DNA of 64,000 nucleotides from Tanypteryx hageni (GCA_028673005.1 CM054115.1:189885548-189949547), one strand, 5' to 3'; counted from the stretch's first letter, positions 20,787 to 33,589 are shown. Program-made: numbers and translations. The notes: generated by a model from the sequence alone, not told the origin.

Positions 20787-21560
20787 ATCCTGATATTTTT
20801 TGCTCAAATGTGATAATAATTGGTATTCATGATTTTTCTCTTTACTAAAGCCTTAAAAATTGGCATATTTTCAAATCCTATAGTAATTTATGGAATCGAT
20901 TTAGTTTACATTAATAATAAAAATAGATTTGTTTTTCTTATTTATGTTTAATTTCCAAGTTGGTGTCATCATTCTAACTTGTTTTAAAAAACAAATAAAA
21001 ATGTCCTGCATTTGTTCCCTTTTAAATCCACTGAAGAAAGAAAGTATACCTGACATTGAACTAATGCTGCTATGATGATGACTAACCATATGAGAGGTGA
21101 AAGTTTGAGATTGCTATTTAATATTTCATTATGACAGTTGTTTAAGCCCTTAAAGTGATGGATAAGTGCATTTTAAGGAGGTCATAATATTTGCCATTTA
21201 CAAAGAGCTGCAGTACAGGTGGCATCCCCTTGTGCCTATATGCCAAATCTTAAGTAATTTAGTCAATATTTATAATAAAAGAAGCTGTCTGTGGCAGTCA
21301 TAACTCTTCAGAAAATAAACGTAGGAGCTTAAAAATTTGGCAGCAGCTTCAGTTTGATCCTGAGAGTTGCAGTGCCAAAAATAATTCAATTCGGCCCACA
21401 GGGGCCCGAGGATCCCCATTGTTGGTCCAAATGTCGGTTTTTTTAAAGATATTTCAGCAACTAATTGATTGATTTTGACCAATTCTCCACTAATATCAAT
21501 GTTTTGATGAGACATTTTCGAGCCTAAAATGGATAAAATCGGTCTACGGGGTCAAGGATC
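20787..21560. other. ena intron sequence
   Basis: AT-rich, no gene recognised. The last part grades into the repeat array that follows. Confidence 0.4.
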
Positions 21561-22701
21561 GTAATGTAAGGGTCGATCCAAATTTCACAATTTCGAGGGG
21601 TCCACATGGTCCAAATTTTGGCAATGTCCATCTGCCTGTATGCATGTATCGGGGAAGATCTGGCTGAACCGATTTCAACCAAATTAGCTAGGTACATAGA
21701 ATCTTCACATAAATACATTACCAAAATGACATATTTGGACTGGATAGACCAACAGGGGTGCCACAATTGCAAAATAAAATTTTCTGTAGTTATGCTTTGG
21801 GAAGGAAATGGCCTAACCGATTTCAACCAAATTTGGTACATTGATTCTTCACATAAATTCATGACTAAATAACATATTTTGACCAGATTGACAGAGCAGG
21901 GGTGCCACAATTGCAAAATAAATCTTTTCGGTAATTATGCTTTTGGAAGGAATTGGCAGAACCGAATTCAACCAAATTTGGTACATAAATTTACACAAAA
22001 ATTCATCACCAAAATGACATATTTATACCTAATTAACTAAGTAGGGGTGCCACAATTGCAAAGTTAAACTTTTTGATAGTTATGAATTTGGATGGAATTG
22101 GCTGAGCCGATTTCAACGAAATTTTGTATTAAGGAGTTGTGCAACATAAAAGAAAAACAAAATTAAGATTTTAAAGATAGATATAGAAAGTAGGGCTGCC
22201 ACAATTGCAAAGTTAAACTTTTTGATAGTTATGAATTTGGATGGAATTGGCTGAACCGGTTTCAACGAAATTTTGTATTAAGGAGTTGTGCAACATAAAA
22301 GAAAAACAAAATTAAGATTTTAAAGATAGATATAGAAAGTAGGGCTGCCACAATAAAAGCAATAAAAAGTTTCTTTTTACAAGTGTTTGTGTTGAACTGT
22401 CCGCATTGATTTTAACCAAATTATATTATTTACACACACACATATAATAGCATATTTGTACAGGATTGACTAAACAGGGATGCTACAATTACAAATTAAA
22501 CTCTTTCATTAACTATGGGTTTGGAAGAAATTGGCTCAACGGATGTCAACTAAATTTTATGTTTTTTACAAAGTTCCATAATGATATCAAGATTTTTAAA
22601 ACGGAGCTTAAGAGCTGGGCTACCACAATTAATAAATAATAAAAATCGTTTTCAACTTAACAGAAAACTCTTTCCAGAGCAAAGCCAGGCATTTCAGCTA
22701 G
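21561..22701. mobile_element. Helitron-like non-autonomous element with 140-149-bp tandem monomers
   Basis: A landmark GGGGTGCCACAATTGCAAA (or a variant) recurs at 21755, 21899, 22044, 22193, 22342, 22476 and 22617, spacing 134-149 bp. Each monomer also holds a GGCTGAACCGATTTCAACC-type segment. The monomers at 22044 and 22193 are nearly identical, the others diverged. The array ends in GCAAAGCCAGGCATTTCAG then CTAG followed by T at 22702, which fits the Helitron 3' terminus rule (short hairpin, then CTRR before T). The 5' end (TC) was not located and no Rep/helicase is present. Confidence 0.5.
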
Positions 22702-23216
22702 TATTAACATAAGAGACTTTTTGTATATGATAATCTTAATTCCTTGCTATGTCTGTAGTCATCAGAAGAAATTTCATTGAAATTTCTCTGAAATTTTATT
22801 CTATCTAAAGAATTATTTACTATGAAATAGATTTAGAAGATATGAGAAAAGTTTCAGCTTATCCTTGCAGTAGAAGTTTTGTTCTTACTTTTTTACCATC
22901 ATAGGTGAAATTGCTATTATGATCAGTGTCAGTTACAATGAAAACATCAGGAATTGAATTGTATTAGAGAGAAAGGAGACTATGGTGAAAATTGAAATTT
23001 AAAATAAAAAAATTAAAATCATCTCCTAAACCGTACAATTAAAATTTTTTTACAGTTAAACAATTAAAAATAACAATTTTTAGGAAAATTGATTCTTGCC
23101 AGAGACTTGATATCTCAAACAATCAATGTCTGGTGGTTTTTGTGTCTCCCGACAACAACAGGGACCAAACAGACTAAGAACAAAACACGCACACACAATC
23201 TCAATTTCACAGATCT
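22702..23216. other. ena intron sequence
   Basis: No gene recognised. Confidence 0.4.
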
Positions 23217-23480
23217 CTAAAAATTTAAAAATAAAGGAGAGTTATTCGAAATATGTATTTCAAGAGCAAAGCTCTCATCATCAGTAGATGATAGTGAATG
23301 AAAGGTCAGAGTCTCGTGTGAGGTATTTAAATGATGTGAATGTGAAAGGGGAGGAGGGAGATCGACGGTTAGACTGTAGAGAGGGGAATGGGGGAGAGGG
23401 CCATAGTCATTATTCATAACGGTCTGTTGGTGTTTGTGTATGTACATAGTTTTGTATGCGCCAAATTTATACACATTGTT
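23217..23480 (-). pseudogene. Possible Penelope-like terminal repeat relic with hammerhead-like core
   Basis: The minus strand contains CTGATGA, a stem-loop GAGAGC-TTT-GCTCTT and GAAA (23295-23258), the same order as in the hammerheads above. The overlapping open frame reads SSTDDESFALEIH. Stem I is poorly paired, so it is a decayed or non-functional motif. PLE origin is inferred from resemblance to the other terminal regions. Confidence 0.35.
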
Positions 23481-24374
23481 GACTTGTTTTAAAAGGAATT
23501 GAATTATTTATTTTCTCTTTATAACCATGAGACTGGACATTATATCCATGAGATTTTATATAACAATGTTCCAGTCACAAGTATTCACTTAAAATGTTGG
23601 CTATAACTATTATCTCATCATACCTGTGCTCATTACAACCAAGTTGTACTGTATTTTGAGATTTTCAGATTTTCTTCTTCTAGTTTCCAGTTTCTTCATT
23701 AGTTATTTTGTTAATATCCTAGTAACATTGTCTAACCCAGATAAAGAGATTTTTCTAGTATTTCTTTTGCCCATACAGTTTTTATCTTCCTGAAATGCTG
23801 CAAAATTTTTGGGAAAATTTTCATTATTAACTCAATTTAGTGATGGTTTGGTAATTCGTAACAGCAAATGCTAATGATAACTGAATTTTGAATATGGTGA
23901 ATCCATATCTTATTACATAAGGAGCAGTTTTTGTCTTTCTCACATAGCAAACAACTTCAGAATGGCCTAATCAATCATGATCATTCTTCAGTGAATAATT
24001 GGCCTTATGCCTAAAAGAAGATATGAATAATCACAGAGTACAATAAAAAATATATGTAAATACTAGTGTATTATCCATCATATGATGGGTGTCAGTTGAA
24101 AAACCCATCGTAAGACTGGTAATCCTACTGAAACCATACATCTTAAGTAATCGTAACTCATAATTATGGATAATCACAAATTAGTTTATTTTTCTAGTAT
24201 AATTGCCCTTTGAAATTAAACGGTGAACTTAGAAATTAATAATAACAGCTGTAATTATTTAATAAGAGTAAGAATATAAAATTTTCCAAAATAGAGATTC
24301 TGGAGAATTTATTTCTCATTCTTGTTTTCTCCAATAATGAGCCCCTTATCGAAAATGAAGTAATAATAATAATA
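23481..24374. other. ena intron sequence
   Basis: No gene or repeat recognised. Confidence 0.4.
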
Positions 24375-24790
24375 TTCCCTCCCTCTCACCATCCCTCTCT
24401 CCCTCCCTCTGTCTCCCTCTCTATTTCCTTCTCTTTCTTTCTCTCTCTGCCTCTTTTCTCCCACATCTCCCCTCTCTCATCCCTGCTGTCACAATTCATA
24501 GCTCTCCCTCTTTATTCATCTCCTTCTTTATCCATCTCCTTGTTTATCTGTCTTTTTCTTTATCTCTTTCCTTCTTTATCTCTTTCCTTCTTTATCTCTT
24601 TCCTTCTTTATCTCTTTCCTTCTTTATCTCTTTCCTTCTTTCTCTTTCCTTCTTTATCTCTTTCCTCCTTCTCTTTCCTTCCATCCTTTTCTAATTCTAT
24701 ACCTCCCTTACTCTCTATGTACCTTCCATTCTATATCCCTTCCTTCCTATCTTCCTCCTTACAACCCTCTCTCTCTTACTCTACAACTAT
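24375..24790. repeat. CT-rich tract with 16-bp tandem units
   Basis: Pyrimidine-rich. The stretch 24545-24670 is an array of TTCTTTATCTCTTTCC-like 16-bp units. Open reading in this stretch is an artefact of composition. Confidence 0.85.
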
Positions 24791-24890
24791 ATAGTCGTTT
24801 AGATAAGCAAAAGAATCCAAACTAAATCCCTTTACCATTAGGATTACGTATTTTTGCAAAAAATCCCACGATAATTTAAGGCAATTTATG

Positions 24891-25390
24891 CACTCATATA
24901 TATTACACGTATGCAGGTTAAGACAACAATTGATTCTCGAAGTTTATCAGTGATGTGGTAGGCAAGGCAACATCCCATTTAAAAGCCGCTATTTTACCAA
25001 AATATGCTATTTAAATGTTTAATATGAGTGAGATATTTCAAACGGTAGGCGGAAAAAGATGAATAGAATAAGAAACTTCATTAAGTTTTTTAATACATAG
25101 TTAAATTCGAAGATCATGTAAATTTTTTCTAATTTTAATTTCCAAAAGAATAAAAGTCAGCACTTTAAAAGGTCGATTTTTATGTGTTTTCTTACAGGAA
25201 ATGGAAGTTGAATGGAGTTGAACCCGGATCTTTTTTCAAATTTGTTTCATCATTTAATATTTATATCTGAATCAAACATTCTTGCGAAATTTCAACCTTC
25301 CACCTAATAGGGAAGTTTATTAAAAATGCATTACAAAGTGATACAGATTACGTCATTGTTAGGCACAGACTAAGGCTTTTATTAATAGAG
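24891..25390. repeat. Dispersed repeat family X, copy 1
   Basis: Alignable over about 400 bp to 28038-28450: shared GTGATGTGGTAGGC / ATGATATGGTAGGC, AAGAATAAGAAAC, TTCTAATTTTA, GGAAATGGAA, a GGAGTTGAACCCGGATCTTTTTT segment, GAATCAAACATTC and so on. On the minus strand it holds GGTTCAACTCC, close to a pol III box B. Unnamed family. Confidence 0.55.
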
Positions 25391-25536
25391 ATATGATTCG
25401 AAAAGGTCAAAATTTTATTGGTTGTGAAAATTTTAGATTTTTTTAGAAGAAAATTTTTTGTAAACAAGGACAACCGAATCCATTGTTGCCGGATTCATTA
25501 AATTACTTATTATGTTAATTTGTATTTAGATAAGGT

Positions 25537-25752
25537 GAATGGAAGGGAGAGTGAGGGAAGGAGTGGGGGGAGGGAGAGAGATTGAGAGGGAGGGAAAGAG
25601 AGAGAGAATGAGAATGAGGGATAATGGGATGGAGAGAATTGGAGAGGTAATGAATTTGGGGATTGAATGAATTGGGAGAGAGAGAGAATGGAATGGAGGG
25701 AAAGAATGGGAAAAGGGAGGGAATGGGAGGAAGAGGAGGAATAGGAAGTATA
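25537..25752. repeat. GA-rich purine tract
   Basis: Purine-only units (GGGAGAG, GGAATG) over about 215 bp, i.e. the CT satellite class on the minus strand. It gives two spurious 80-codon minus-strand ORFs. It ends about 130 bp before the next ena exon. Confidence 0.85.
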
Positions 25753-25885
25753 TTAATTTTAATTTCATACTTCATTCATGCATACCCATCATTTTTGACA
25801 GCAAATTACACTAATAGCCATAAGCAATAGGCTGTAGAAGATATTTTTCTTTTTAACACCCTTATATTTATTATATGGCTTTTAG

Positions 25886-26180
25886 GATGTTGACAATGGT
25901 CAAGAAAAGAAGCCATGGGAAAAGGGTCAGCCAAGTGGAGGAACTTCTAATGGGACAAAGTTCACAAATGGAGGCTCAGATGGATCTCCGAAGCCATCTC
26001 GAAAGCGATTTGGCTCTGCCTCTGAAGAATCTGGCAGGAGTGGCAGTGGTGCAGGAACTGAAGGTAGTCAGCAGGCTGGAGCCATACCTGGGTCACCTCT
26101 GGATATAGAGTCACTTAAGCAGGATATCCTGAAGGAGATGCGAAAGGAATTGGGCAAAATGAAGCAGGATATCATTGATG
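25886..26180 (+). CDS. ena: ena exon: KPWEK segment and start of tetramerisation coiled coil
   Basis: A 295-bp exon, acceptor TTTTAG and donor GTGAGA, entering in phase 0 and leaving in phase 1. It reads DVDNGQEKKPWEKGQPSGG, a Ser/Gly-rich stretch with SRKRFGSASEES, and then SPLDIESLKQDILKEMRKEL with GKMKQDIID. The KPWEK piece corresponds to the RRPWEKN segment of Mena/VASP. The final piece is the 15-residue-repeat right-handed coiled coil that tetramerises Ena/VASP (VASP [20 protein letters not shown]). The frame is fixed by the flanking exons. A 78-codon ORF in another frame over the same bases is a shadow. Confidence 0.9.
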
Positions 26181-28037
26181 GTGAGACTTTAGTAATATGT
26201 GTGTACCGAACATTTTCATGGTTATTTATCCTGGCATTCGTTCAACTCCAAAAATGTAGTATATCATCGTGAAGTTCATGTGTATAATTTTATAATAACT
26301 GATTTACTGGTACCATAAGGCAAAATCAGTTCTGTTCCAGGAATTCTCTATCCTCTAATTACTATGTTTAAAAAATTTTCCCAATTCCAATTGGAAGAAA
26401 ATAAAATTAACTCTGAACACATGAATTCTTGTATAACAAACAACTTTGTGACTATATGAAGAGTACATTGCTGAGGTTTTTCTTCCAAAATTGATGTGAC
26501 AGCAAGGAAGATTCATCTGGATAGTGTCACCAAATAGAACTCTACAAACTAATATCTCATTGTTTCTTTCTTAGTAGTTAGGCTTTGCAAAGTTATTAAA
26601 ATTCAGGTTAGAGGCAATGAAAAGTTGAAAATATTTCACAGGATAGCTTTCAGGTTGTTACACTCATAATTTACTACTTCTCAGTTACAGGTTTGTAATG
26701 ATGTATCAGAAATGTGTCATTTGTAAAATTATTAACACATGAATAGTAAAATAAAAGTTAATTTTAATCGATATAAGGAATGCATGCCAATTATAATAAT
26801 CTTATATCACCATAATCGTCGGCGAACTTTTTGGCAGGTTTTTATTGGTTCACTGGCCAGCCAATCAGAGATTGGGACATTATTGTTTACATGCCTTGGT
26901 TACAGTATATGTTTACCTAAAAAGAACGATTAATTGTACGTGTTCTTATTTGAAAAATTAATAAAACAATACATTCATAACCCGCCAGAACTTTTATTGT
27001 AGCAACAACTATAAACAAATTATTGTTGTCATTCACAGCAATGAGTATAAACTAAGTACAATTTATTAAGTTAGCATTAATATGAACGATTATCTGCATT
27101 CATATTTATGAGAACTTCTATATAAGGTATGTATTTTCTTTTAATTTTTCTTTTTCTCTTCTGCAATGTTTAATTTTCCTAATATCCATCCATTGCTAAT
27201 TTATCTCTTCTGGCATTTCTCGATGGAACTAAGAGCTCATCAAATCGGCAAAAACATAAATAGTATCTTTTTAGAGTAAAATATAACTAATGGCGATAAT
27301 AAGATGTTTCATATTTGCAATTTAGTATTCACTAGAATAGAGATAGATTGAATAGAATAGAACAAACTCGGACTTACCAACATAGTGCCTCCATTTGTTC
27401 AAAAATATGTTTTAAACACTAAAAGTTTATGTTTGTTGAAGAGAAATTCTGGCCCAAATTAAGATGAGCTCCTTTTTAATTTATGAAATGGCAATTAGTT
27501 ATTATTTCCCTTAAAACCATTATATTTATTCCTGCAAGATTCATTTCAAAAGATTTTTACTTTGAAAAGGTTATTTAAAACATAAATTAGGATTTTTAAT
27601 TACACAATTTTATGCTGTGTGTAAATTAAATTGAAGTATTTAAAAATCCAAATCGAGGTACTTTTCGACAGGGTGAAACATCTAATAATAAGATAATGAC
27701 AGATATATGGTTTAGCAGGAAGATTTTCTGTAATTTATGATTTAAATGGGTGTGAAAATGCATTAAATTTTATTTCAATAATTCTACCTTTAAGTTATTT
27801 TGTGTTAATCAATATGTTAATTTTGTTATCTTATTAAATAATTTATGCTTATATTCCTTAATCTTTGTAAATTAATTGTAACCTTTAAATTTAATTTTGA
27901 ATTATAGTTAACTGATGATTTATTATAAAATGTTTTTAAAAAGTTTTGCTGACTTGACAATTTTAAAATTTAAAAGCTGATGATGAACAACAATATTTTT
28001 TTGTTATAAGTAGCCAAATGAAAACTGTTATACATGT
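26181..28037. other. ena last intron, left part
   Basis: AT-rich, no exon, RNA or clear repeat recognised. Confidence 0.45.
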
Positions 28038-28450
28038 GAATCATGTATCAATCTCGAGGTTTAACAATGATATGGTAGGCTTAAATTTTTCCAATAATTA
28101 CTATTTTAATGTATAACTTGAGCGATTTCAAATCTTAAGCAAAATGTGATGATAAGAATAAGAAACGTTATTTATTTTTATTTAAAATAGTTCAGGTCCG
28201 AAGACCATAGGTCAAATATTTCTAATTTTATTTTGCAAAAGAGTAAAAGCCTGTAAGTCGAAATATCAATATTTATGTATCATATGGGAAATGGAAATTA
28301 TCTAGTGGAGTCGAACCCAGGTCTTTTTTAGAGTATTTTTATCATTGTCTTGTAATATCCGAATCAAGCATTCCTACAAAATTCCAATCTACCTATCAAG
28401 AAATTTGTCAAAACATGTTAAAAGGTGACAGTCAAGTGTTAAATACATTA
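28038..28450. repeat. Dispersed repeat family X, copy 2
   Basis: Second copy of the family at 24891-25390, same orientation. On the minus strand it contains GGGTTCGACTCC, an exact match to the pol III box B consensus GGTTCGANTCC. A matching box A at the proper distance was not found, so a tRNA-derived SINE origin is only possible. Confidence 0.55.
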
Positions 28451-29365
28451 AAAAGATCGCGATTGAGCTTCAGATTTCATTCAATATGAATCAACGCAGC
28501 ATTCCGATGGATGGACAGACAGTATTAGAATATTATATACATAATAATTTAATTCAATAGCAGGATAATTGAATTAATACATTCCAGTGATTCTTTTACT
28601 GTGGGTAACAATTTATCCTTCAAGATAACTGCTTCTGAATGCTAAGTGGGATCTCTGTGAAACTGATTAATTTCACCAGTTTGTCTCCGCTTATATGATT
28701 AATAACATTAGATAGTGAATAAAAATAATTTATATCATATTTACTTATCATTTGTGGCAACTGGAGAGCAACAATCTAAAACTCGCACTATCATTCAAAC
28801 ATAAAATGATTCACCGCCCAAATTATTTGCAGCAGAAGCCTATACTGAAACAGTTATGAATGCATCCCGAGAATGATCAAAACCAGCATTTTTTGCCTTT
28901 GATATGCTATTAAAACTAAACAAACAGAAGGTATGGTTATATCATTACTATGGAATCGTAGCCCCAATTTTTTTACTTTTGACATGATTTTCCAAAACAT
29001 TTATACTATGAATAGGAATGGCTTACAGTTCAAGTCATAAAAGTATCTACCTTGCTGCCAGCATTACCGTAAATACAATTACTTAGGAGTAATTTTGCTT
29101 CATAAGTAAATTTGAGGCTACCATTGATTTCAGAATTCTAAAAATCTAAAAAAGTACTCGTCTTCCTTTTGGATATCTATTATATATTGATGCTTCTTAC
29201 TTATGATACAACATATATATGATAGGAGGATACTGACCTGGAGACTTGAAATTTGGCACGATTATAGAATTTTGCTCACAACCAAACAGAAAAATTGAAG
29301 ATTTCAAAATTGTTAATTTTTAGGGGTTGTTTTTACCCCATTTGTACATTAAAGTTTAATAATTT
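28451..29365. other. ena last intron, middle part
   Basis: No gene recognised. Confidence 0.4.
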
Positions 29366-29645
29366 TTATCTCAGAAACTATAAGTCATAGGTACGAGCTT
29401 TTGCAAAATTTTTGTAGCAAATTCTATCATCCATATGAATAAATTTTTTAATCGATACCTTACAGATCATATAAGGGAATGCAATTGGCGATTGTTATAT
29501 GTATTTTTTACGATTATTACATTTTAACAATTTTTATCTCAAAAACTATAAGTCATAGGTATGTGCTGTCATGGGCATTATTGTAGCAAATTTTGTCCTC
29601 TACCCGAATAAAATTTGTAATCGATACCTTATAGATCAAATAAGT
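29366..29645. repeat. Two-copy tandem repeat, about 160-bp period
   Basis: AATTTTTATCTCAGAAACTATAAGTCATAGGTA at 29370 recurs with few changes at 29530, and both copies continue to AATCGATACCTTA.AGATCA (29452 and 29620). A tandem duplication of an AT-rich unit, possibly part of a larger mobile repeat. No coding potential. Confidence 0.6.
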
Positions 29646-30202
29646 GTGATTTAGCCTTTGTCAACATGCCATCAAGGTCACATTGTGGGCTAAATGCAAT
29701 GATTGGGAAGAGAGCATTGTGGAATGGCTTCCACAAACTCTGTAGGTGTGCACGCCTCTCTCCCCATCATCCCTCTATTCCCTGCCTGCTTTCTCCCCTT
29801 CCTCTCCCTACATTTTTCTCTTCCCCTGCTATTTCAGTCTGCTCCTCCTATCATCCACTCTCCTTGTGCTCACCAATTGGCTTTAAATGGAAGCAAGAGT
29901 GCTTTACTACCTGTGTGTACCAAAATGCTTGCAATGCAAGCACTTTTTATTATAAGATATACCATTAAATCACGTGAGGTTTCATATTTGGGATTTTTTC
30001 TTTGGTGTGCTACACAATACGGCTGGTGTTTTTTTTTACATAAAACGGTATTTTACAGAATGAGATTTCTTAATCTAAAATAAACAAAGTGATCTGAAAT
30101 GCTTGCAGAATGCAAGCACCTTTTAGTATAAATATAAAAGATTTGATGAACTTATTCAATGCATTTAGATATTTTCTGATCCATTTCTTCATATTTTTTT
30201 AG
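29646..30202. other. ena last intron, right part
   Basis: Leads to the acceptor TTTTTTTAG at 30202. Short open frames on the plus strand (29666-30083) have no recognisable homology. Confidence 0.4.
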
Positions 30203-30231
30203 CAATCAAGATGGAGCTGAACAGAAGGTAA
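30203..30231 (+). CDS. ena: ena last coding exon: end of tetramerisation helix and stop
   Basis: After a strong polypyrimidine acceptor, CA completes the codon begun in the previous exon (phase 1), and the frame reads AIKMELNRR followed by TAA at 30229-30231. Together with the upstream exon this gives GKMKQDIIDAIKMELNRR, matching in length and pattern the end of the VASP coiled coil (EEIIEAFVQELRKRG). Only 26 coding bases plus stop lie in this exon, so it would be missed by ORF scanning. Confidence 0.85.
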
Positions 30232-30493
30232 TGCTTCCATGGGTAAGTGCACCTAGTTCCTATCAGTGGACAAGGAGAGGGTGTGACCGACGAGCTGCCC
30301 AACAGAAGGTCATTTAGTTCTCAGCAGATTCAAAACTGTGTTGCCCTCCTCTTCTTGCTGCATCAGCAACATTTGCCAATTGCACAGACATATTTCCTTC
30401 AAAATGACTTTGCAGCCTCTTGGAGGACTCAGTGATTCCTTGCTGTTATCGTAACCAGAAGGAGCGCTTTCCTGTACATCATTGTGGATCCAC

Positions 30494-30497
<4 letters not shown>

Positions 30498-30528
<31 letters not shown>

Positions 30529-30530
30529 TA
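30498..30530. repeat. TA microsatellite
   Basis: About 13 TA dinucleotides followed by AAATATATATG, in the ena 3'UTR. Confidence 0.9.
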
Positions 30531-32081
30531 TATGAAAGATTAGGCAAGCCTTTCTTATCATTTGTAAATTTAATGGTGCTTTTTATTTGGTAGAAGTTTA
30601 CGAAAAGAATATGTAAATTGTGTAATTTTTAATTGAAAGGCTTAAATTGTATAGCTTGTTCTTTCTGTTCAAACGTAATTTTCTGGATTCTCAACAAGTA
30701 ACTCCGGCTTTTACAATTCCTTTTATGTTGAGAACTTCTCAAATTCAATGTGTTCTGCATGCAACAAAAATGTCTGTCGTCTCGAGTATTAGTGGATGAG
30801 GTTGTTCCATTTTTAGAATGCAGTGCAGTTGTGATAATTTACTTTTAAAAAACCCTTTCCATTATATTGGCCTATATATGGTCAGAATATTTTGTCATTT
30901 GTACCAAGAATGTGATATAACGATCTCTGTAAGGTGTGGCTTAATTTTATGACAAATTTCAACCATAAAAAATTATCACATTCCTGCTTTTTAGTTTTTG
31001 ATTTTTTAGTAGCTCATGCCTTGCAGAGAAAAATTGCATTTATGCTATTTTGTAACTTTGTATGCCGGTGAGTTCTTGGAGAAAGAATCCTTTTGTGGAA
31101 TAGTTTTCAGATATTTGGTAAATCAATTATGAGCATATATCAATAAAGAGAAGTTAGTGTTGCTTTATTTTGGTGTAGAAGTAAACCAAAAGCTTTCACA
31201 ATCTCAAAAATTTGAATTAGAATGAGTTGGATGAACCAAAAAAATGCTTTTCCAAAGTTAAAATGGGATATCCTAATAAAATAGAAGATGAGACTTTATT
31301 ACTTAATTTCAATTTCTAATAGGCCTTTTCCTGGGTTTTACATGTTTTATAAACATAGTAAATTGTTGGAGAAAGTGTCAGATACCAGCAGAAATAAACA
31401 TTTTAAGAGCTGTATTTCATTGTCCATCTATTTGGATTATGATGGAAATTAAAAGGTGCTCCTTGAAGCAATTTTTACTGAAAAATTATACTCAGTCAAC
31501 ATGTTTGGCTAATATCATTTTTTAAACTTCTTCCACATTATTATTCATCCGTGGTACTTTTATTTCCTATAGTATTATTGTTTATCATTACAAAACATGT
31601 TTGTTTTGGCTTCTCAAGTATTAGTACCTATTATTTGCCAACGTTATGATGATCCACATTGCATGCACAAAGTGACTGCCAAAATATTTGTTATGATCAA
31701 TTTATTTTGTGATATTTTTCAATGATTAACATTTTGTATTACTGCAAATACATCTAAAAGGACATAGCTAATGAGTGATTGCTTTATAAATGTTATGCAT
31801 CAAATTGATGAAACAGTACATTGATGGATAACATTCCATCATAATGTAGTATGTGCTGTTTATGGTACTTTAATGTATGTTACAATGTTTTTTTGCCTTG
31901 TGCTGATACTTAAGGCATATGTTTTCCATTTCAATTCATGGCTCATGATCTATGTGTTTATTTTTTTGACATAATAGGTAAGGAAAGAAGATGAATTTAC
32001 TTGGAAAGTAAAGATATTTATTTGTATTCCACCTGGTCATGTGTTTTCCTTATTAAATTGTTCTTTTATGACTACACAAAA

Positions 32082-32089
32082 TGTAAATA
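32082..32089 (+). promoter_or_regulatory. Pumilio-type site TGTAAATA in ena 3'UTR
   Basis: Exact match to the UGUANAUA recognition sequence of PUF proteins. In an AT-rich 3'UTR single matches are expected by chance. Confidence 0.3.
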
Positions 32090-33535
32090 TTTTTGCAAAA
32101 ATACCTTGTATACTTTAACCTATAGTCAACATTGTTGAGTTGAAAGTTTTTGCCTGGTATTCAAATTGGCACATACCTAGTGCCATTTGTGCATATGACA
32201 AGGGAAAAAAACTAGTCTTAAGCATAAAAGTGTCTCTTTTTAGATACATGATTACAATGCTATTGTTATTTTCATTTCTGTTCTGTTCAGTTCTAGAATA
32301 CTTATAGCCATAGAAGTGCTTTTGTAGCATTTAATAAGCATGCATTTTATTTTGGGTCACATTTGAATAGGTTTTTTCTTTCAACTGTGGACAAACAAAA
32401 TAGGATTTTCATATAAATGAAATAAGTATATGTTTAGTTCTACATAGAAAATTTTAAGGAAAGATCAGTATAAGCTTTTAATTGAAAGTTCTCTAACCAA
32501 AGGACAAATGCCCATGTTACTGTTAAATGTTATTAAAGAATTGCTACATTGCAGTTGCATGGCCTATATCTATGTAAATGTATGTGTGATTGGGCTGTAT
32601 CAAGTGCATGAATGTAAATGAGATTACATACAATGAAGTGCAATCTATGTTCGAAAACGAGTTGTTTCAGTTTGCTAACAGTGTGTGCAGTCTATTAGTT
32701 CAATAGGATTTTATGTCTAGTGAAGTGGTGGAGATTTTGTACATTTAAAATATGAAATTATTGTGGATATATGCATAGTTGTATCAGTAATAATGCCATA
32801 AGATCTGTATGGTATGACATCCTATATTTATAATTGTACATTAATATATTAAACTGTTATGGGTGGGATTTTGCAACATTTTTATGTATATACTATTTCA
32901 TATCTGCCCCTCACTTTTATGAGAAAATCTTACTTCTTTGATGAATGTCAATGTTTGATTTACTATTTTAATTAGTGTGTTTATCCATTATGCTATTTCA
33001 ATAATTTGAAACTTAAAAGTTTGAGATTTTTTGATGAATATTTTGAGAAAAGTATGTGAAAACTTTGTCTTCATTATATCTATGATAATAGTCAAAGTTA
33101 ATTTTAAAGGGTCAAGGAAGTTGGATTTTCACTATCTTGCATAAGTGTAAGGCTGAAAATTATCCTCGTATGTTTTTTTAACATTTGAATTGTGTTAATG
33201 CAATGTGCCTTGAACTAAATACATTTGTTACATCAATGAAAATGCACCCTTATTGAAATATTTTTTATGAAATTAGTAATTCTATTTTCTCATTTATTAG
33301 CATACTATTTCTGTGTACAATTGAGTCTTATTGGTACCTTTGAGCTATTTGTTTGTCATTTGAGTAGTCCCATGTCCATTTACTTTTAAATGATATTTTA
33401 TAATCATGAGGGACTTTTTGCACATCTTGAAAATATAATATGATAGAATAAATGTTATTTGGACTTGTGTAACATTTTCAGTGTGGTCTGAGTTGATTTT
33501 TTTACAGGAAGTAATTGCACTACATATTTATTGAT

Positions 33536-33543
33536 TGTAAATA
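33536..33543 (+). promoter_or_regulatory. Pumilio-type site TGTAAATA in ena 3'UTR
   Basis: Exact UGUANAUA match, 54 bp upstream of another. The pair is a better candidate than an isolated site. Confidence 0.35.
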
Positions 33544-33589
33544 CTTGCACCTATTGTTAAAAATGAACTGAAGAACAACTTGGTTGTAA

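Noticed and set aside
21561..22701. CRISPR-like regularly spaced repeats
   Set aside because: Units are contiguous diverged monomers of 134-149 bp without conserved short repeats and unique spacers, in a eukaryotic intron.
25875..26108. 77-codon ORF starting MAFRMLTMVKKRS
   Set aside because: Starts inside the intron and is out of frame with the EVH2 coiled-coil reading frame.
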